Origin: Pseudomonas oligotrophica
GTDB taxonomy: Bacteria; Pseudomonadota; Gammaproteobacteria; Pseudomonadales; Pseudomonadaceae
Length of the DNA: 64,000 nt
Assembly: GCF_021726475.1 (NCBI RefSeq)
Contig: NZ_JAKJRU010000006.1
Span: 1 to 64,000 of the forward strand
Reading direction: 5' to 3'
Numbering within the stretch: the first letter of the stretch is position 1; each line of letters begins with the position of its first letter. The position numbers and the translations under genes are program-made. Shown here one piece after another: positions 18,828 to 29,585 of this stretch. The notes beneath the pieces were generated by a model that was not told the origin of the DNA, did no database searches, and worked only from the letters and a program-made list of their open reading frames with translations.

Positions 18828-19226
18828 ATGTATCGTCGTTTCGCCGTGTTGATGCTCAGCCTGGTACCCGTAGTCGCCGGCGCAGCATCGCCAAAGGATC
18901 AGCAACTGGGGGATCTGCTCGAGGAAGTCGCGCGCAAGAGCAGCGTCGGCACGCCCCGGGCGATCAACGAAGACATTCTCGACCGCGGCTACTCGGTCGA
19001 CGGCAACGCGCTGGTTAACCACCTCAGCGTCCAGCCGCGCCACGCCGCACAGATGCGCGACAACCCGAGCCAGGTGCGCACGCAGCTCGACGCCAGCGTG
19101 TGCAACAACGACGGCCTGCGCACGCTGCTCGGCCGCGGCGCGACCCTGCGCTTCGAGTTCAGCGAGTACAAGAGCGACCGGCCGATCGCAACCGAGCGCT
19201 ACAGCGCCAAGGATTGCGGCCTCTGA
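18828..19226 (+). CDS. PA3611-like secreted/periplasmic protein
   Basis: A 132-aa protein with a clear Sec signal peptide (cleavage about residue 20, VVAGAAS), then a small alpha/beta domain with two cysteines (VCNNDG and KDCGL), which may form a disulfide. Start chosen at ATG 18828, preceded by AAGAGGAG. It resembles the PA3611 family, described as quorum-sensing-regulated in P. aeruginosa, and sits in the same syntenic place relative to recA. Molecular function unknown. Confidence 0.78.
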   Translation: MYRRFAVLMLSLVPVVAGAASPKDQQLGDLLEEVARKSSVGTPRAINEDILDRGYSVDGNALVNHLSVQPRHAAQMRDNPSQVRTQLDASVCNNDGLRTLLGRGATLRFEFSEYKSDRPIATERYSAKDCGL

Positions 19227-19263
19227 GCCCTGAGCGGGGAGCCTTTCGGCGCCCCGCCCTCTC

Positions 19264-21669
19264 TCAGCGCAGCACCTGCGGATCACCCTTGCCGGCCAGC
19301 GCGGCGGCCTCGTCGCGGGTCAGCAGCGCAGTACGCGGCACGTTGCGCAGGCGTGCGCAGGCGGCCAGCACGTTGGCCCAGCAGGCACGATTGGCGAACT
19401 GCATGCCGAACTCGTCCAGCGTGCCGCCGCGGTTGCGGTAGCCGAGCACCGAGCTGCGGCGGGCATCCGGCAGGATCGGCCAGAGATGGCCGCGCGCGAC
19501 CTCCGGGCGCATGTGCGTGAGCATGACGCGCATCTCCATCTCATCGGGGAACAGCCGCTCGGCGACCTGCTCGTCGGCATGCGCCTCGACCTCCCAACGA
19601 TCGCGCGGCGCGCGGAAGCGCCCCGGTTCCTGCAGGTAGACCAGCCGATAGGCACAGCCGGCCTCTTGCAGCCGCTTGGCCGCCCGCAGCGTCTCGCCCA
19701 GCTGGTAGCTGCCATTGGCGATCAGCAGGATCGCTTCCTCGCCGGCGAACTCGTCGACCACGATGGCGCCGTCGCGGGCCAGCTGCTCGGCCTGGCCGGC
19801 GTCGAAATAGCAGGGCTGCTCGCGCTTGGGCACGACCATGCAGGCCAGCGTGCCGCGGCTCTGGTAGATGCCCGGCAGCAGCGCCAGGGTGCTGTTGTGG
19901 TCGGCCGGGAAGACCACCCGGACCATGTCGCTCATCTCGCCCAGCAGCGCCTCGCAGAAGGTGGTGTCCTGGTGCGATTGCTGGTTCTTGCCATTTTCCC
20001 AGGTATGCGAGGTGGCGATCAGCGGCCAGCCGAGCCAGCCTGCCGGACGGCCGACCTCCTTTTGCTGGCGGGCGAAGATCAGCGTCTGGCGCACCGCACC
20101 GAGCATCTTCACGCAGAACGCCTCGTAGCTGGCGACCAGGTTCAGGCCGCCCTGGTTGGCCAGGCAGGCCGAGACTACCGCTTCCTCGTTCAACGCCGTG
20201 ATGATGTTGCCATCCACCGCCTCCAGCTCGCTTTCCGCCTCGGTCACGCGATGCCGCAGCGCCTTGAGCACGCCGCCCAGGCGGTTGCTGGCCAGCTCGT
20301 CGGGGTTGCCGACGCGCGGGCGCAGCTGCGGATTGGCCGCGGTCAGCTCGACGAAGAAGCGATCCACCGCGGCCATCGGCGAGCAGGCGTCGTCACGGTA
20401 GGCCAGTGGCGGGATGTCCGGTGCCGCAGGCTGACGCACGGCCAGCGGGTTGTCCCGCTCCAGCGGGCGGCCCTGGCGATGCCGGGCGAGCAGTTCCAGC
20501 GCGGCCTCAAGTTCTGGCTGCGCCACGAACAGGGCCGCGGCATGCTGGTTGAACAGTTCGCGCGAGGCCTCGTCCTCGCTTGGGCAGGCCGGTAGCGGCA
20601 GGTTGTGCGCCGCGTTGCTGCCGGCGCCATGGAAACCGAAGCCTTTCACCGTCTGCGCGATGGCGTAGGGGATCGGCAGCGGGTACTGCAGGATGCCGCG
20701 CCGCTTCTCGTCGACGCGATGGCCCAGGCGCATCTCCATGTCCCACAGCGTGGCGACGAAGGCCGCCGGATCGCGGCCGTCGAACAGCATCGGGTCGAAG
20801 CCGCAGTGGGTCAGGTGCTGGCGGAAGCCCTCCAGCCCCTCGCGGGTGCCGAGCTGGGTCCGCTGCTCGATGCGCCGCCCGTTGGCGATCATCACCGGCA
20901 GCGCCGCGCCGCAGTCCTCGGCACGCCACCAGCGCGGGATCCAGTCGCTGCCCCGTTGCTCCTCGGCGGCGCCATCGGACAGGAAGGCCACCAGCGTCTC
21001 GCCGGGAAGCGGCATGTGCGCGTACTTCAGCTCGGCGAAGCCGAGATAGCCACCTTCGACGATGCCACCGGCGGTGTGCGGGCCGACATGGCTGCCCAGC
21101 GGCGCCAGCGGGCTGCCATCGCTGGCCAGCCGGTAGCCGTAGAAGTCCTGCAGCAGACGATTGAGCCCCGCCTCGCCACCGCCGTAGGCCTGGGCCTGCT
21201 CGGGATGCAGGTTGCCGACCAGCACGTTGAGCGCGTCGACCGCCGCCACGCAATGCCCCTGCCCCATTAGCCACCCGCGGGTCTGGCCGGTCAGCGCGTT
21301 CAGGCCGAGATAGCCGGCATAGGCCGGCACCATATTCAGCGCGCCGCCGGTATGGCCCTGCGGGACGGCCTTGAAATCCTCGGCCGCAAGCGGCGAACCA
21401 TCCAGCCGCACGCGACTGGCATAGGTCATGTGCACCACCAGCCAGAGCCCGGCACAGGCGATCCGGTCGATCGCCTGGAGCAGCCGATAGACCGCCGCCA
21501 GATCGGGCTGGTGGCCGGCCTGTACCAACTGGTGGGCCAGACGGAATACCGCCGCCTGGGTCTCCAGCTCATGCTCGAACGGCCCGAAGCCGCGGCGCCA
21601 CTGGGCGAATTCCGGCTGTGCCTGGGCGTGTTGATCCAGTTCCGCAAGGCTGGGCAATAGCTGGCTCAT
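19264..21669 (-). CDS. phosphoketolase (Xfp/Xpk)
   Basis: Thiamine-diphosphate enzyme (801 aa) splitting xylulose-5-phosphate and/or fructose-6-phosphate with phosphate, giving acetyl-phosphate plus glyceraldehyde-3-phosphate or erythrose-4-phosphate. Signature PQGHTGGALNMVPAYAGYL lies near 104-122 and GQGHCVAAVDALNVLVGN near 136-153. The SHTWENGKNQQSHQDTTF region lies about 556-573, and the C-terminal domain ends NRACWANVLAACARLR. Length is that of the family. Whether it prefers Xu5P or F6P cannot be decided here. Confidence 0.95.
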   Translation of the reverse strand: MSQLLPSLAELDQHAQAQPEFAQWRRGFGPFEHELETQAAVFRLAHQLVQAGHQPDLAAVYRLLQAIDRIACAGLWLVVHMTYASRVRLDGSPLAAEDFKAVPQGHTGGALNMVPAYAGYLGLNALTGQTRGWLMGQGHCVAAVDALNVLVGNLHPEQAQAYGGGEAGLNRLLQDFYGYRLASDGSPLAPLGSHVGPHTAGGIVEGGYLGFAELKYAHMPLPGETLVAFLSDGAAEEQRGSDWIPRWWRAEDCGAALPVMIANGRRIEQRTQLGTREGLEGFRQHLTHCGFDPMLFDGRDPAAFVATLWDMEMRLGHRVDEKRRGILQYPLPIPYAIAQTVKGFGFHGAGSNAAHNLPLPACPSEDEASRELFNQHAAALFVAQPELEAALELLARHRQGRPLERDNPLAVRQPAAPDIPPLAYRDDACSPMAAVDRFFVELTAANPQLRPRVGNPDELASNRLGGVLKALRHRVTEAESELEAVDGNIITALNEEAVVSACLANQGGLNLVASYEAFCVKMLGAVRQTLIFARQQKEVGRPAGWLGWPLIATSHTWENGKNQQSHQDTTFCEALLGEMSDMVRVVFPADHNSTLALLPGIYQSRGTLACMVVPKREQPCYFDAGQAEQLARDGAIVVDEFAGEEAILLIANGSYQLGETLRAAKRLQEAGCAYRLVYLQEPGRFRAPRDRWEVEAHADEQVAERLFPDEMEMRVMLTHMRPEVARGHLWPILPDARRSSVLGYRNRGGTLDEFGMQFANRACWANVLAACARLRNVPRTALLTRDEAAALAGKGDPQVLR

Positions 21670-21798
21670 GGGTCACTCCGTCACGTGGGGTTGTGCGCTA
21701 GTCTAGCCAGTACAGGCAGGATGCTCGCTGACGTGTATCAAGGCCGTTCCGGCCGGGGACGGGCATGCTGGCCACCCCTCACAGAACAGGACGCAATC

Positions 21799-23214
21799 AT
21801 GGCTCTGCTCAGCTTTCTCGGTGCGATACAGGAAGTCACCGGCTCGTGCTACCTGATTGAGACACACGCCGGCGCGAAGGTTCTGCTCGAATGCGGCATG
21901 CACCAGGGGCGACGCAAGGACAAGGGCGAAGACGACAACCGCAAGCCGTTCGCCTTCGACCCGAGCGGCATCGACGCGGTGGTGCTGTCGCACGCCCATA
22001 TCGACCACTCCGGGCTGCTGCCGCGCCTGGTCGCCGAGGGCTTCCGCGGGCGCGTGCACTGCACCGAAGCGACCGCCGAACTGCTGGAACTGATGCTGCT
22101 CGACGCCGCCCAGCTGCAGGAAAAGGACGCCGAGTGGGAGAACCGCTGGCGCGCCCGCATCGGCAAGCCGCTGGTACAGCCGCTCTATACCCGCGAAGAC
22201 GCCGAACGCATGCTCGGCAGACGCGAGCCGCACGGCTACGACGAAACGTTCGAGGTCGCTGCCGGGGTGAGCGCGACCTTCCATGACGCCGGCCACATCC
22301 TCGGCTCGGCCATCGTCCAGCTCGATGTCGACGACCTCGACCAGAAGCGCAAGCTGGTGTTCTCCGGCGACCTGGGCAACATGTGCTCGCCGCTGATGTT
22401 CCCGCCCAAGGTGCTCAGCGAGGCCGATGTGGTGCTGATGGAATCGACCTACGGCGACCGCGACCACCGCAGCCACGCCGCGACCCTCGACGAGCTGGCG
22501 GACATCCTGCAACAGGCCCATCGCGATGGCGGCAACGTGCTGATGCCCTCCTTCGCCGTCGGCCGCACCCAGGATTTGATCTACTACCTGGGCAAGTTCT
22601 ACCGCGAAGGGCGACTGCCGCAGCAGGCGGTCTTCCTCGACAGCCCCATGGCCATCAGCGCCAACGCCATCTATTCCCACTTCAAGGACCAACTGGACAT
22701 CAACGGCATTGCCGGCGCGCTGGGGGTCGACAGCGCCGGGCGTTACGCCGAGCGCTGGCTGCCGATCCTGCGGGCCACGCCGACGCCGGAGGAATCGATG
22801 GCCATCAACCGCGTCAAGAGCGGCGCGATCATCATCGCCGGCAGCGGCATGTGCAACGGCGGGCGCATCCTGCATCACTTCAAGCACAACCTCTGGCGCA
22901 GCGAATGCCACCTGGTGATCCCCGGCTTCCAGGCCAACGGCACGCTGGGACGGGTCATCGTCGACGGCGCCACCAACGTCAGGCTTCTGCACCAGCGCAT
23001 CGCGGTCAACGCCCAGGTGCACACGCTGGGCGGCTTCTCGGCCCATGCGGGGCAATCGCAACTGATCGACTGGGTGAGCCATTTCGAGAAGCGCCCCGAG
23101 CTGTACCTGGTGCACGGCGAACTGGACAAGATGCAGGCGCTGCAGCAGGCGCTGCGCCAGCGCCTGAACTGGGAGGCGCGCATTCCGGAACCCGGCGAGC
23201 GAATCGCCCTCTGA
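21799..23214 (+). CDS. MBL-fold/beta-CASP RNA-processing nuclease
   Basis: A 471-aa metallo-beta-lactamase with a beta-CASP insertion, like bacterial RNases of the CPSF73 group. Zinc motif SHAHIDHSGLLPRL (about 63-76) is followed by FHDAGHILGSAI and ESTYGDRDH. Further on are MISGSGMCNGGR-like (here IAGSGMCNGGRILHH) and FSAHAGQSQLIDW at the C-terminus. ATG 21799 is used; a longer frame lacks homologous look. It probably acts on RNA ends in the cytoplasm. Matches the gene between phosphoketolase and the LOG gene in P. aeruginosa. Confidence 0.9.
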   Translation: MALLSFLGAIQEVTGSCYLIETHAGAKVLLECGMHQGRRKDKGEDDNRKPFAFDPSGIDAVVLSHAHIDHSGLLPRLVAEGFRGRVHCTEATAELLELMLLDAAQLQEKDAEWENRWRARIGKPLVQPLYTREDAERMLGRREPHGYDETFEVAAGVSATFHDAGHILGSAIVQLDVDDLDQKRKLVFSGDLGNMCSPLMFPPKVLSEADVVLMESTYGDRDHRSHAATLDELADILQQAHRDGGNVLMPSFAVGRTQDLIYYLGKFYREGRLPQQAVFLDSPMAISANAIYSHFKDQLDINGIAGALGVDSAGRYAERWLPILRATPTPEESMAINRVKSGAIIIAGSGMCNGGRILHHFKHNLWRSECHLVIPGFQANGTLGRVIVDGATNVRLLHQRIAVNAQVHTLGGFSAHAGQSQLIDWVSHFEKRPELYLVHGELDKMQALQQALRQRLNWEARIPEPGERIAL

Positions 23215-23277
23215 ATCAGACCGCGGCAGGCGCACCCGGCGGCGGAGGTGCACTGCCCGAACGGTTCACGGCCCGAC

Positions 23278-24381
23278 ATGGAGAAACAGATGCCCTTCGA
23301 CCCGGATGACTACCTGGCGCGACATTTCAAGACCGGCGGCGCCGACCTGGCGAGCAGGATCGACGAGCTCGTCGCACTGGTCGTCGCCGACACCAGCCCC
23401 AATCTCGCGCTGTACCGCGAGATGCTGGTCACGGTGATGCGCATGGCCCAGGCCGACCGCAGCCGCTGGGACGCCAAGATCATGCTGCAGACCATGCGCG
23501 AGATGGAGCATGCCTTCAGCCGGCTGGACCAGTTCAAGCGGCGACGCAAGGTCACGGTGTTCGGCTCGGCGCGCACGCCGGCCGAACATCCGCTGTACGG
23601 GCTGGCCCGCGAACTCGGCGCACGGCTGGCCCGCTGCGACATGATGGTCATCACCGGCGCCGGTGGCGGCATCATGGCTGCCGCCCACGAAGGCGCCGGG
23701 CGCGACAACAGCCTGGGCCTGAACATCACCCTGCCGTTCGAGCAGCGCGCCAACGCGACGGTGGACGGCACCGACAACCTGCTGTCGTTCCACTTCTTCT
23801 TCGTACGCAAGCTGTTCTTCGTCAAGGAGGCCGATGCCCTGGTGCTCTGCCCCGGCGGTTTCGGCACCCTGGATGAGGCACTCGAGGTCCTCACCCTGGT
23901 ACAGACCGGCAAGAGCCCGCTGGTCCCCATCGTCCTGCTGGACATGCCGGGAGGCAGTTACTGGCGCGATGCCTTGCAGTTCATGCGCAACCAGTTGGAG
24001 GGCAATCGCTACATCCTGCCCAGCGACCTGCGCCTGGTACGCCTGGTCGACAGTGCGGAACAAGCGACCCACGAGATCACCCGCTTCTACAGCAACTTCC
24101 ACTCCAGCCGCTGGCTGCAGGATCGCTTCGTGATCCGCATGAACCACGGGCTGAGCGGCGAGGCGCTGGAGCATCTCAACGAAACCTACGCCGACCTCTG
24201 CCTCAGCGGGGCCTTCGAACAGCAGCCGTGCTGCTCGATGGAACTGGACGAGCCGGAGCTGCAGCGCCTGCCGCGATTGAGCTTCGTCTTCAATGGCCGC
24301 GACTACGGCCGCCTGCGCGAGCTGATCGACTTCGTCAACGACACCGGAAGCTGGGCACCGGCGCTACCGTCCGAGGATTGA
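23278..24381 (+). CDS. LOG-family (TIGR00730-type) protein
   Basis: A 367-aa Rossmann-fold protein with the lysine-decarboxylase-like/LOG signature: VITGAGGGIMAAAHEGAG (about 121-138) and CPGGFGTLDEALEVLTLVQTG (PGGxGTxxE box, about 196-216). LOG enzymes release cytokinin-like bases from nucleotide monophosphates; bacterial relatives hydrolyse AMP or other nucleotides. The longer form with N- and C-terminal extensions is the Pseudomonas type. It starts 63 nt after the MBL gene and may share its transcript. Alternative start at 23290. Confidence 0.88.
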   Translation: MEKQMPFDPDDYLARHFKTGGADLASRIDELVALVVADTSPNLALYREMLVTVMRMAQADRSRWDAKIMLQTMREMEHAFSRLDQFKRRRKVTVFGSARTPAEHPLYGLARELGARLARCDMMVITGAGGGIMAAAHEGAGRDNSLGLNITLPFEQRANATVDGTDNLLSFHFFFVRKLFFVKEADALVLCPGGFGTLDEALEVLTLVQTGKSPLVPIVLLDMPGGSYWRDALQFMRNQLEGNRYILPSDLRLVRLVDSAEQATHEITRFYSNFHSSRWLQDRFVIRMNHGLSGEALEHLNETYADLCLSGAFEQQPCCSMELDEPELQRLPRLSFVFNGRDYGRLRELIDFVNDTGSWAPALPSED

Positions 24382-24525
24382 GGGGCACCCGCACCATGCG
24401 GATTGGCTCAGCGGATTCCCTGCCCGCTGGCCGAGAATGGCCCCAGGCAGTCGAACGGCGAAAGACCACCGCGACAGCATGGCGATGGGGCTATGCGGCG
24501 AGACCCGCCGCCCCGACGCCGCGGT

Positions 24526-24993
24526 TCAGTCGAGCCGGCCGCGCTGCAGCAGGCGCCCGACCTGCTCCATGGGGTAACCTCGGTAGACGAGAAAGCGCAT
24601 CTGTCGCGCCCGTTCGCGAGGATCGCCCGGCAGCTCGCCGAAACGGCGCTGCCAAAGTTGCTGCAACTGCTCGTTCCAGTCGTAGCCGCTGGCCTGCAAC
24701 GCTGCCTCGATCTCGGCCCGCGGCAAGCCTCGCTGCGCCAGTTCCTCGCGGATGCGCAGCGGGCCGTAACCACTGCCGGCTCGCCCGCGAATGAAGCTCT
24801 CGATGTAGCGCGACTCGGACAGCAGCCCCTCTTCGGCCAGGCGGTCGAGGGCCGCCTCGATCATCTCAACGTCTGCACCGCGCTGGCGCAGCTTGCGAGC
24901 CAGCTCGATGCGGCCATGCTCGCGTCGGGCCAGCAGGTCCATGGCGGCCCGCCGCACCGCGGCGGGACTGTCCAGGATGACGGGCATGGTCAA
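24526..24993 (-). CDS. recX: regulatory protein RecX
   Basis: RecX (155 aa) binds RecA filaments and limits their extension, damping recombination and SOS induction. Three-helix repeats are visible: [39 protein letters not shown] and [16 protein letters not shown]. It starts immediately after recA on the same strand (1-bp spacing) and is probably transcribed with recA by read-through. Length normal. Confidence 0.95.
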   Translation of the reverse strand: MTMPVILDSPAAVRRAAMDLLARREHGRIELARKLRQRGADVEMIEAALDRLAEEGLLSESRYIESFIRGRAGSGYGPLRIREELAQRGLPRAEIEAALQASGYDWNEQLQQLWQRRFGELPGDPRERARQMRFLVYRGYPMEQVGRLLQRGRLD

Positions 24994-24994
24994 C

Positions 24995-26047
24995 TCAGAA
25001 GTCGGCGTCGACCAGATCGTCTTCGGTTACCGCGCCAGCAGCGGCCTTGTTGCCGGCAGCAACCACCAGCAGCTTTTCGCGAATCTGCCGCTCGATCTCT
25101 TCGCCGACCGCCGGATTGTCTTCCAGGTACTTGGCAGCGTTGGCCTTGCCCTGGCCGATCTTGTTGCCCTGGTAGCTGTACCAGGCACCGGACTTCTCGA
25201 CGAGGCCCTGCTGCACGCCAAGGTCGATGACCTCGCCGCTGCGGTAGATACCCTTACCGTAGAGGATCTGGAACTCGGCCTGGCGGAACGGCGGGGCCAC
25301 CTTGTTCTTCACCACCTTGACGCGCGTTTCGCTGCCGACCACTTCGTCGCCTTCCTTGACCGCGCCGGTACGGCGGATGTCCAGGCGCACCGAGGCGTAG
25401 AACTTCAGCGCGTTACCGCCGGTGGTGGTCTCGGGACTGCCGAACATCACGCCGATCTTCATGCGGATCTGGTTGATGAAGATGACCAGGCAGTTGGCGT
25501 TCTTGATATTGCCGGTGATCTTGCGCAGCGCCTGGGACATCAGGCGGGCCTGCAGGCCGACGTGGGAGTCGCCCATCTCGCCTTCGATCTCGGCCTTGGG
25601 CACCAGGGCCGCCACCGAGTCGACGATGATCACGTCCACCGCGTTGGAGCGCACCAGCATGTCGGTGATTTCCAGTGCCTGCTCGCCGGTATCCGGCTGC
25701 GAAACCAGCAGGTCCTCGACGTTCACCCCCAGCTTGGCGGCATAGTCGGGATCCAGCGCATGCTCGGCGTCGACGAAGGCGCAGGTGGCGCCCTTCTTCT
25801 GCGCCTCGGCGATGACGGAGAGGGTCAGCGTGGTCTTGCCCGACGATTCCGGGCCGTAGATCTCGACGATACGCCCCTTGGGCAGGCCGCCGATGCCCAG
25901 CGCGATGTCGAGGCCGAGCGAGCCGGTCGAAATAGCCGGAATGGCCTGGCGGTCATGATCGCCCATGCGCATGACCGCGCCCTTGCCGAACTGCTTTTCG
26001 ATCTGGCCAAGCGCCGCAGCCAAGGCACGCTTCTTGTTCTCGTCCAT
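24995..26047 (-). CDS. recA: recombinase RecA
   Basis: DNA strand-exchange ATPase and SOS co-protease (350 aa). Walker [10 protein letters not shown] is at residues 65-73 and Walker [16 protein letters not shown] near 142-156. Loop L2 is [20 protein letters not shown]. The acidic C-terminus ends DDLVDADF. A LexA box lies upstream, with cinA before it and recX after it, the usual Pseudomonas order. Cytoplasmic; central for recombinational repair. Confidence 0.99.
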   Translation of the reverse strand: MDENKKRALAAALGQIEKQFGKGAVMRMGDHDRQAIPAISTGSLGLDIALGIGGLPKGRIVEIYGPESSGKTTLTLSVIAEAQKKGATCAFVDAEHALDPDYAAKLGVNVEDLLVSQPDTGEQALEITDMLVRSNAVDVIIVDSVAALVPKAEIEGEMGDSHVGLQARLMSQALRKITGNIKNANCLVIFINQIRMKIGVMFGSPETTTGGNALKFYASVRLDIRRTGAVKEGDEVVGSETRVKVVKNKVAPPFRQAEFQILYGKGIYRSGEVIDLGVQQGLVEKSGAWYSYQGNKIGQGKANAAKYLEDNPAVGEEIERQIREKLLVVAAGNKAAAGAVTEDDLVDADF

Positions 26048-26089
26048 TCAAATCCTCGCTTGATCAAGAGGGCCAAAGGCCACGAACAA

Positions 26090-26105
26090 CTGTATAAGTA
26101 GACAG
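26090..26105. promoter_or_regulatory. LexA (SOS) box upstream of recA
   Basis: CTGTATAAGTAGACAG matches CTG-N10-CAG with an AT-rich centre, 43 bp upstream of the recA ATG in the 85-bp cinA-recA gap. This is the expected LexA operator for recA. Confidence 0.9.
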
Positions 26106-26132
26106 TATTAGAGCATAGGCATTTTTACTCGC

Positions 26133-26630
26133 CTAGCCCTGCGGGGTATTTTCTCCGACGACCAGCGCGATCAGCCCCTGCAGCGCAGCGATCACCGTCT
26201 GGGTACGCACGGCCTGGCGATCGCCGGCGAACAGGAAGCGCCGGCTGGACAGCTGCGCGCCGTCGGCCCAGGCGATCCAGACAGTGCCGACCGGCTTGTG
26301 CGGCGAGCCGCCACCGGGCCCGGCCACGCCGCTGACCGCCACCGCATAACGCGCGCCGCTGTGCCGACGGGCACCGGCAGCCATGGCCCGGACCACCTCG
26401 TCGCTCACCGCACCGACGCTGTCGAACAGCGCCTCGGGCACCCCCAACTGACGCGTCTTCTGTGCGTTCGAGTAGGTGATGTAGCCCGCCTCGAACCAGG
26501 CGGAGCTGCCGGCGATCCGCGTGATCGCCTCGGCGACGCCGCCGCCGGTACAGGATTCGGCCGTGGTGACCTGTTCGCCCCGGCAGGCCAGGGCCTGGCC
26601 GAGGCGCTCGGCCAGTTGCGTGATGTCCAT
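26133..26630 (-). CDS. nicotinamide-nucleotide amidohydrolase (CinA C-terminal domain)
   Basis: Stand-alone CinA C-terminal domain protein (165 aa, PncC/YgaD type). It hydrolyses NMN to nicotinate mononucleotide in pyridine-nucleotide recycling. Signature TTAESCTGGGVAEAITRIAGSS lies about 22-43, and AVSGVAGPGGGSPHKPVGTVWIAW about 98-121. It lacks the N-terminal molybdopterin-binding-like domain of full CinA, as in most gammaproteobacteria. Placed upstream of recA on the same strand, as in other Pseudomonas. Confidence 0.92.
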   Translation of the reverse strand: MDITQLAERLGQALACRGEQVTTAESCTGGGVAEAITRIAGSSAWFEAGYITYSNAQKTRQLGVPEALFDSVGAVSDEVVRAMAAGARRHSGARYAVAVSGVAGPGGGSPHKPVGTVWIAWADGAQLSSRRFLFAGDRQAVRTQTVIAALQGLIALVVGENTPQG

Positions 26631-26866
26631 GGGTCGCTCTCCGCCTTTGCAGGGGCCATACCCTACCGCAGGATGCCCGCCGAATCAGGCACCGACATCA
26701 CCGATCATCGTCTGGGGTGGTCTTCGCTACGCAGCAGGGCACGACCACGGCCGGCGCCGCACCGTGCTAACCTCTGCGGCTTTGCGTGCGCCGTCCATCA
26801 TCGGGCGGCCACTGCACTGCCGCACCATGCGGACCACCGAATTGACCGCGCAAGCCGAAGCCACCG

Positions 26867-29446
26867 ATGACCAAGCCGAACACTGATCTCTCCGCCCACA
26901 CCCCGATGATGCAGCAGTACTGGAAGCTCAAGCGCGAGCATCCGGACCAGCTGATGTTCTACCGCATGGGCGACTTCTACGAGCTGTTCTACGAGGACGC
27001 GCAGAAGGCGGCCAAGCTGCTGGACATCACGCTCACTGCGCGTGGCCAGTCGGCCGGCAAGTCGATTCCCATGGCCGGCATTCCCTTCCATTCCGCCGAG
27101 GGCTACCTGGCGCGGCTGGTCAAGCTCGGCGAGTCGGTGGTGATCTGCGAGCAGATCGGCGACCCGGCGACCAGCAAGGGCCCGGTGGAGCGCAAGGTGG
27201 TGCGCATCATCACGCCCGGTACGGTGAGCGACGAGGCGCTGCTCGATGAGCGCCGCGACAACCTGCTGGCCGCGGTGCTGGGCGATGAGCGGTTGTTCGG
27301 CCTGGCGGTGCTGGACATCGCCAGCGGCCGTTTCAGCGTGCAGGAGCTCGGCGGCTGGGAGAACCTGCTGGCCGAACTGGAGCGCCTGAGCCCGGCCGAG
27401 CTGCTGATCCCCGACGACTGGCCGCAGGGCCTGCCGGTGGAGAAACGCCGCGGCGTGCGCCGCCGCGCGCCCTGGGATTTCGATCGCGATTCGGCGTTCA
27501 AGAGCCTCTGCCAGCAGTTCGCTACCCAGGACCTCAAGGGCTTCGGCTGCGAGAAGCTGAGCCTGGCCATCGGCGCGGCCGGCTGCCTGCTCGCCTACGC
27601 CAAGGAAACCCAGCGCACCACCCTGCCGCATCTGCGCAGCCTGCGCCACGAGCGCCTCGACGAGACGGTCATCCTCGACGGCGCCAGCCGGCGCAACCTG
27701 GAGCTGGACACCAACCTCGCAGGCGGCCGCGACAACACCCTGCAGTCGGTCATCGACCGCTGCCAGACCGCCATGGGCTCGCGCCTGTTGACCCGCTGGC
27801 TGAACCGCCCGCTGCGCGACCGCGAAATCCTCGAAGCACGCCAGGACTCGATCACCTGCCTGCTCGAGCACTACCGCTTCGAGCAGCTGCAACCGCAGCT
27901 CAAGGACATCGGCGACCTGGAGCGCATCCTCGCCCGCATCGGCCTGCGCAACGCCCGCCCGCGCGACCTGGCGCGGCTGCGCGATGCCCTCGCCGCGCTG
28001 CCGCAGCTGCAGGAGGCCATGCAGGACCTGGTCGCACCGCATCTCAACGCGCTGGCGGCGAGCATCCGCACCTATCCGCAGCTGGCCGAGCTGCTGGCAC
28101 GCGCGATCATCGACAACCCGCCGGCGGTGATCCGCGACGGCGGCGTGCTGAAGACCGGCTACGACGCCGAGCTCGACGAACTGCTGTCGATCAGCGAGAA
28201 CGCCGGCCAGTACCTGATGGACCTGGAGCTGCGCGAGCGCGAGCGCACCGGCCTGGCCAACCTCAAGGTCGGCTACAACCGCGTGCACGGCTACTTTATC
28301 GAGCTGCCGAGCAAGCAGGCCGAGTCGGCGCCGGCCGACTACATCCGCCGGCAGACGCTCAAGGGTGCCGAACGCTTCATCACCCCCGAGCTCAAGGAGT
28401 TCGAGGACAAGGCGCTGTCGGCCAAGAGCCGCGCCCTGGCTCGCGAGAAGGCGCTCTACGAGCAGCTCATCGAGCTGCTCATCGAGCACCTGGCGCCACT
28501 GCAGGAAAGCGCCGCGGCCCTGGCCGAGCTGGACGTGCTGGCCAACCTCGCCGAGCGCGCGCTGACCCTGGACCTGAACCGCCCCCGCTTCGTCGAACAG
28601 CCCTGCCTGAAGATCGAGCAGGGCCGCCACCCGGTAGTCGAGCAGGTGCTGGAAACGCCCTTCGTCGCCAACGACCTCGACCTGGACGATGCCACCCGCA
28701 TGCTGGTGATCACCGGGCCGAACATGGGCGGAAAGTCCACCTACATGCGCCAGACCGCGCTGATCGTGCTGCTGGCGCAGATCGGCAGCTTCGTCCCGGC
28801 GGCGGCCTGCGAGCTGTCGCTGGTGGACCGCATCTTCACCCGCATCGGCTCCTCGGACGACCTCGCCGGTGGACGCTCCACCTTCATGGTCGAGATGAGC
28901 GAGACGGCCAACATCCTGCACAACGCCACCGACAAGAGCCTGGTACTGATGGACGAGGTCGGCCGCGGCACCAGCACCTTCGACGGCCTGTCGCTGGCCT
29001 GGGCGGCGGCCGAGCAACTGGCCGCGCTGCGCGCCTTCACCCTGTTCGCCACCCACTATTTCGAGCTGACCGTGCTGCCGGAAAGCGAGCCGGTGGTCGC
29101 CAACGTGCATCTCTCGGCCACCGAGCACAACGAACGCATCGTCTTCCTCCACCACGTGCTGCCGGGGCCGGCAAGCCAGAGCTACGGCCTGGCGGTGGCG
29201 CAACTGGCCGGCGTGCCGGGGCCGGTGATCCATCGCGCCCGCGAGCACCTGGCGCGCCTGGAGGTCACCAGCCTGCCGCACGAGGCACCGCGGCCCGGGC
29301 CGGGACAATCGGTCGCACCCCAGCAGCCGGACCTGTTCGCCAGCCTGCCACACCCCGTGATCGACGAGCTTGGGCGGCTGGATCCCGACGATCTGAGCCC
29401 CCGTCAGGCGCTCGATTTGTTATATGCGTGGAAGACTCGGATATAA
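26867..29446 (+). CDS. mutS: DNA mismatch repair protein MutS
   Basis: Mismatch-recognition ATPase (859 aa). The N-terminal mismatch-binding motif [15 protein letters not shown] (the Phe-x-Glu wedge) lies about residues 33-47. The Walker A box GPNMGGKST is near 618, with [18 protein letters not shown] and [11 protein letters not shown] following. A Pro/Gln linker and a short C-terminal dimer/tetramer region end the protein. It starts mismatch repair with MutL. The divergent cinA/mutS and mutS-fdxA order is typical for Pseudomonas. Confidence 0.99.
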   Translation: MTKPNTDLSAHTPMMQQYWKLKREHPDQLMFYRMGDFYELFYEDAQKAAKLLDITLTARGQSAGKSIPMAGIPFHSAEGYLARLVKLGESVVICEQIGDPATSKGPVERKVVRIITPGTVSDEALLDERRDNLLAAVLGDERLFGLAVLDIASGRFSVQELGGWENLLAELERLSPAELLIPDDWPQGLPVEKRRGVRRRAPWDFDRDSAFKSLCQQFATQDLKGFGCEKLSLAIGAAGCLLAYAKETQRTTLPHLRSLRHERLDETVILDGASRRNLELDTNLAGGRDNTLQSVIDRCQTAMGSRLLTRWLNRPLRDREILEARQDSITCLLEHYRFEQLQPQLKDIGDLERILARIGLRNARPRDLARLRDALAALPQLQEAMQDLVAPHLNALAASIRTYPQLAELLARAIIDNPPAVIRDGGVLKTGYDAELDELLSISENAGQYLMDLELRERERTGLANLKVGYNRVHGYFIELPSKQAESAPADYIRRQTLKGAERFITPELKEFEDKALSAKSRALAREKALYEQLIELLIEHLAPLQESAAALAELDVLANLAERALTLDLNRPRFVEQPCLKIEQGRHPVVEQVLETPFVANDLDLDDATRMLVITGPNMGGKSTYMRQTALIVLLAQIGSFVPAAACELSLVDRIFTRIGSSDDLAGGRSTFMVEMSETANILHNATDKSLVLMDEVGRGTSTFDGLSLAWAAAEQLAALRAFTLFATHYFELTVLPESEPVVANVHLSATEHNERIVFLHHVLPGPASQSYGLAVAQLAGVPGPVIHRAREHLARLEVTSLPHEAPRPGPGQSVAPQQPDLFASLPHPVIDELGRLDPDDLSPRQALDLLYAWKTRI

Positions 29447-29585
29447 CCGCCACGCCTGGGAGCTGCTAGAATCCCGCGCGCTTTTGTTTGGAGCTTGCCC
29501 GGTTGCCTGAGCCGCGGCGGTCCCTGTTTCGAGCGGGAGCCTGGCATAGACCAGCCCAGCCGTCGCCTGAGGAGAGAGATACGAC

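Noticed and set aside
26798-29353. An 851-codon open frame antisense to mutS
   Set aside because: High-GC codon bias keeps this antisense frame open; its composition (Gln/Arg/His-rich, no motifs) and full overlap with mutS show it is a shadow.
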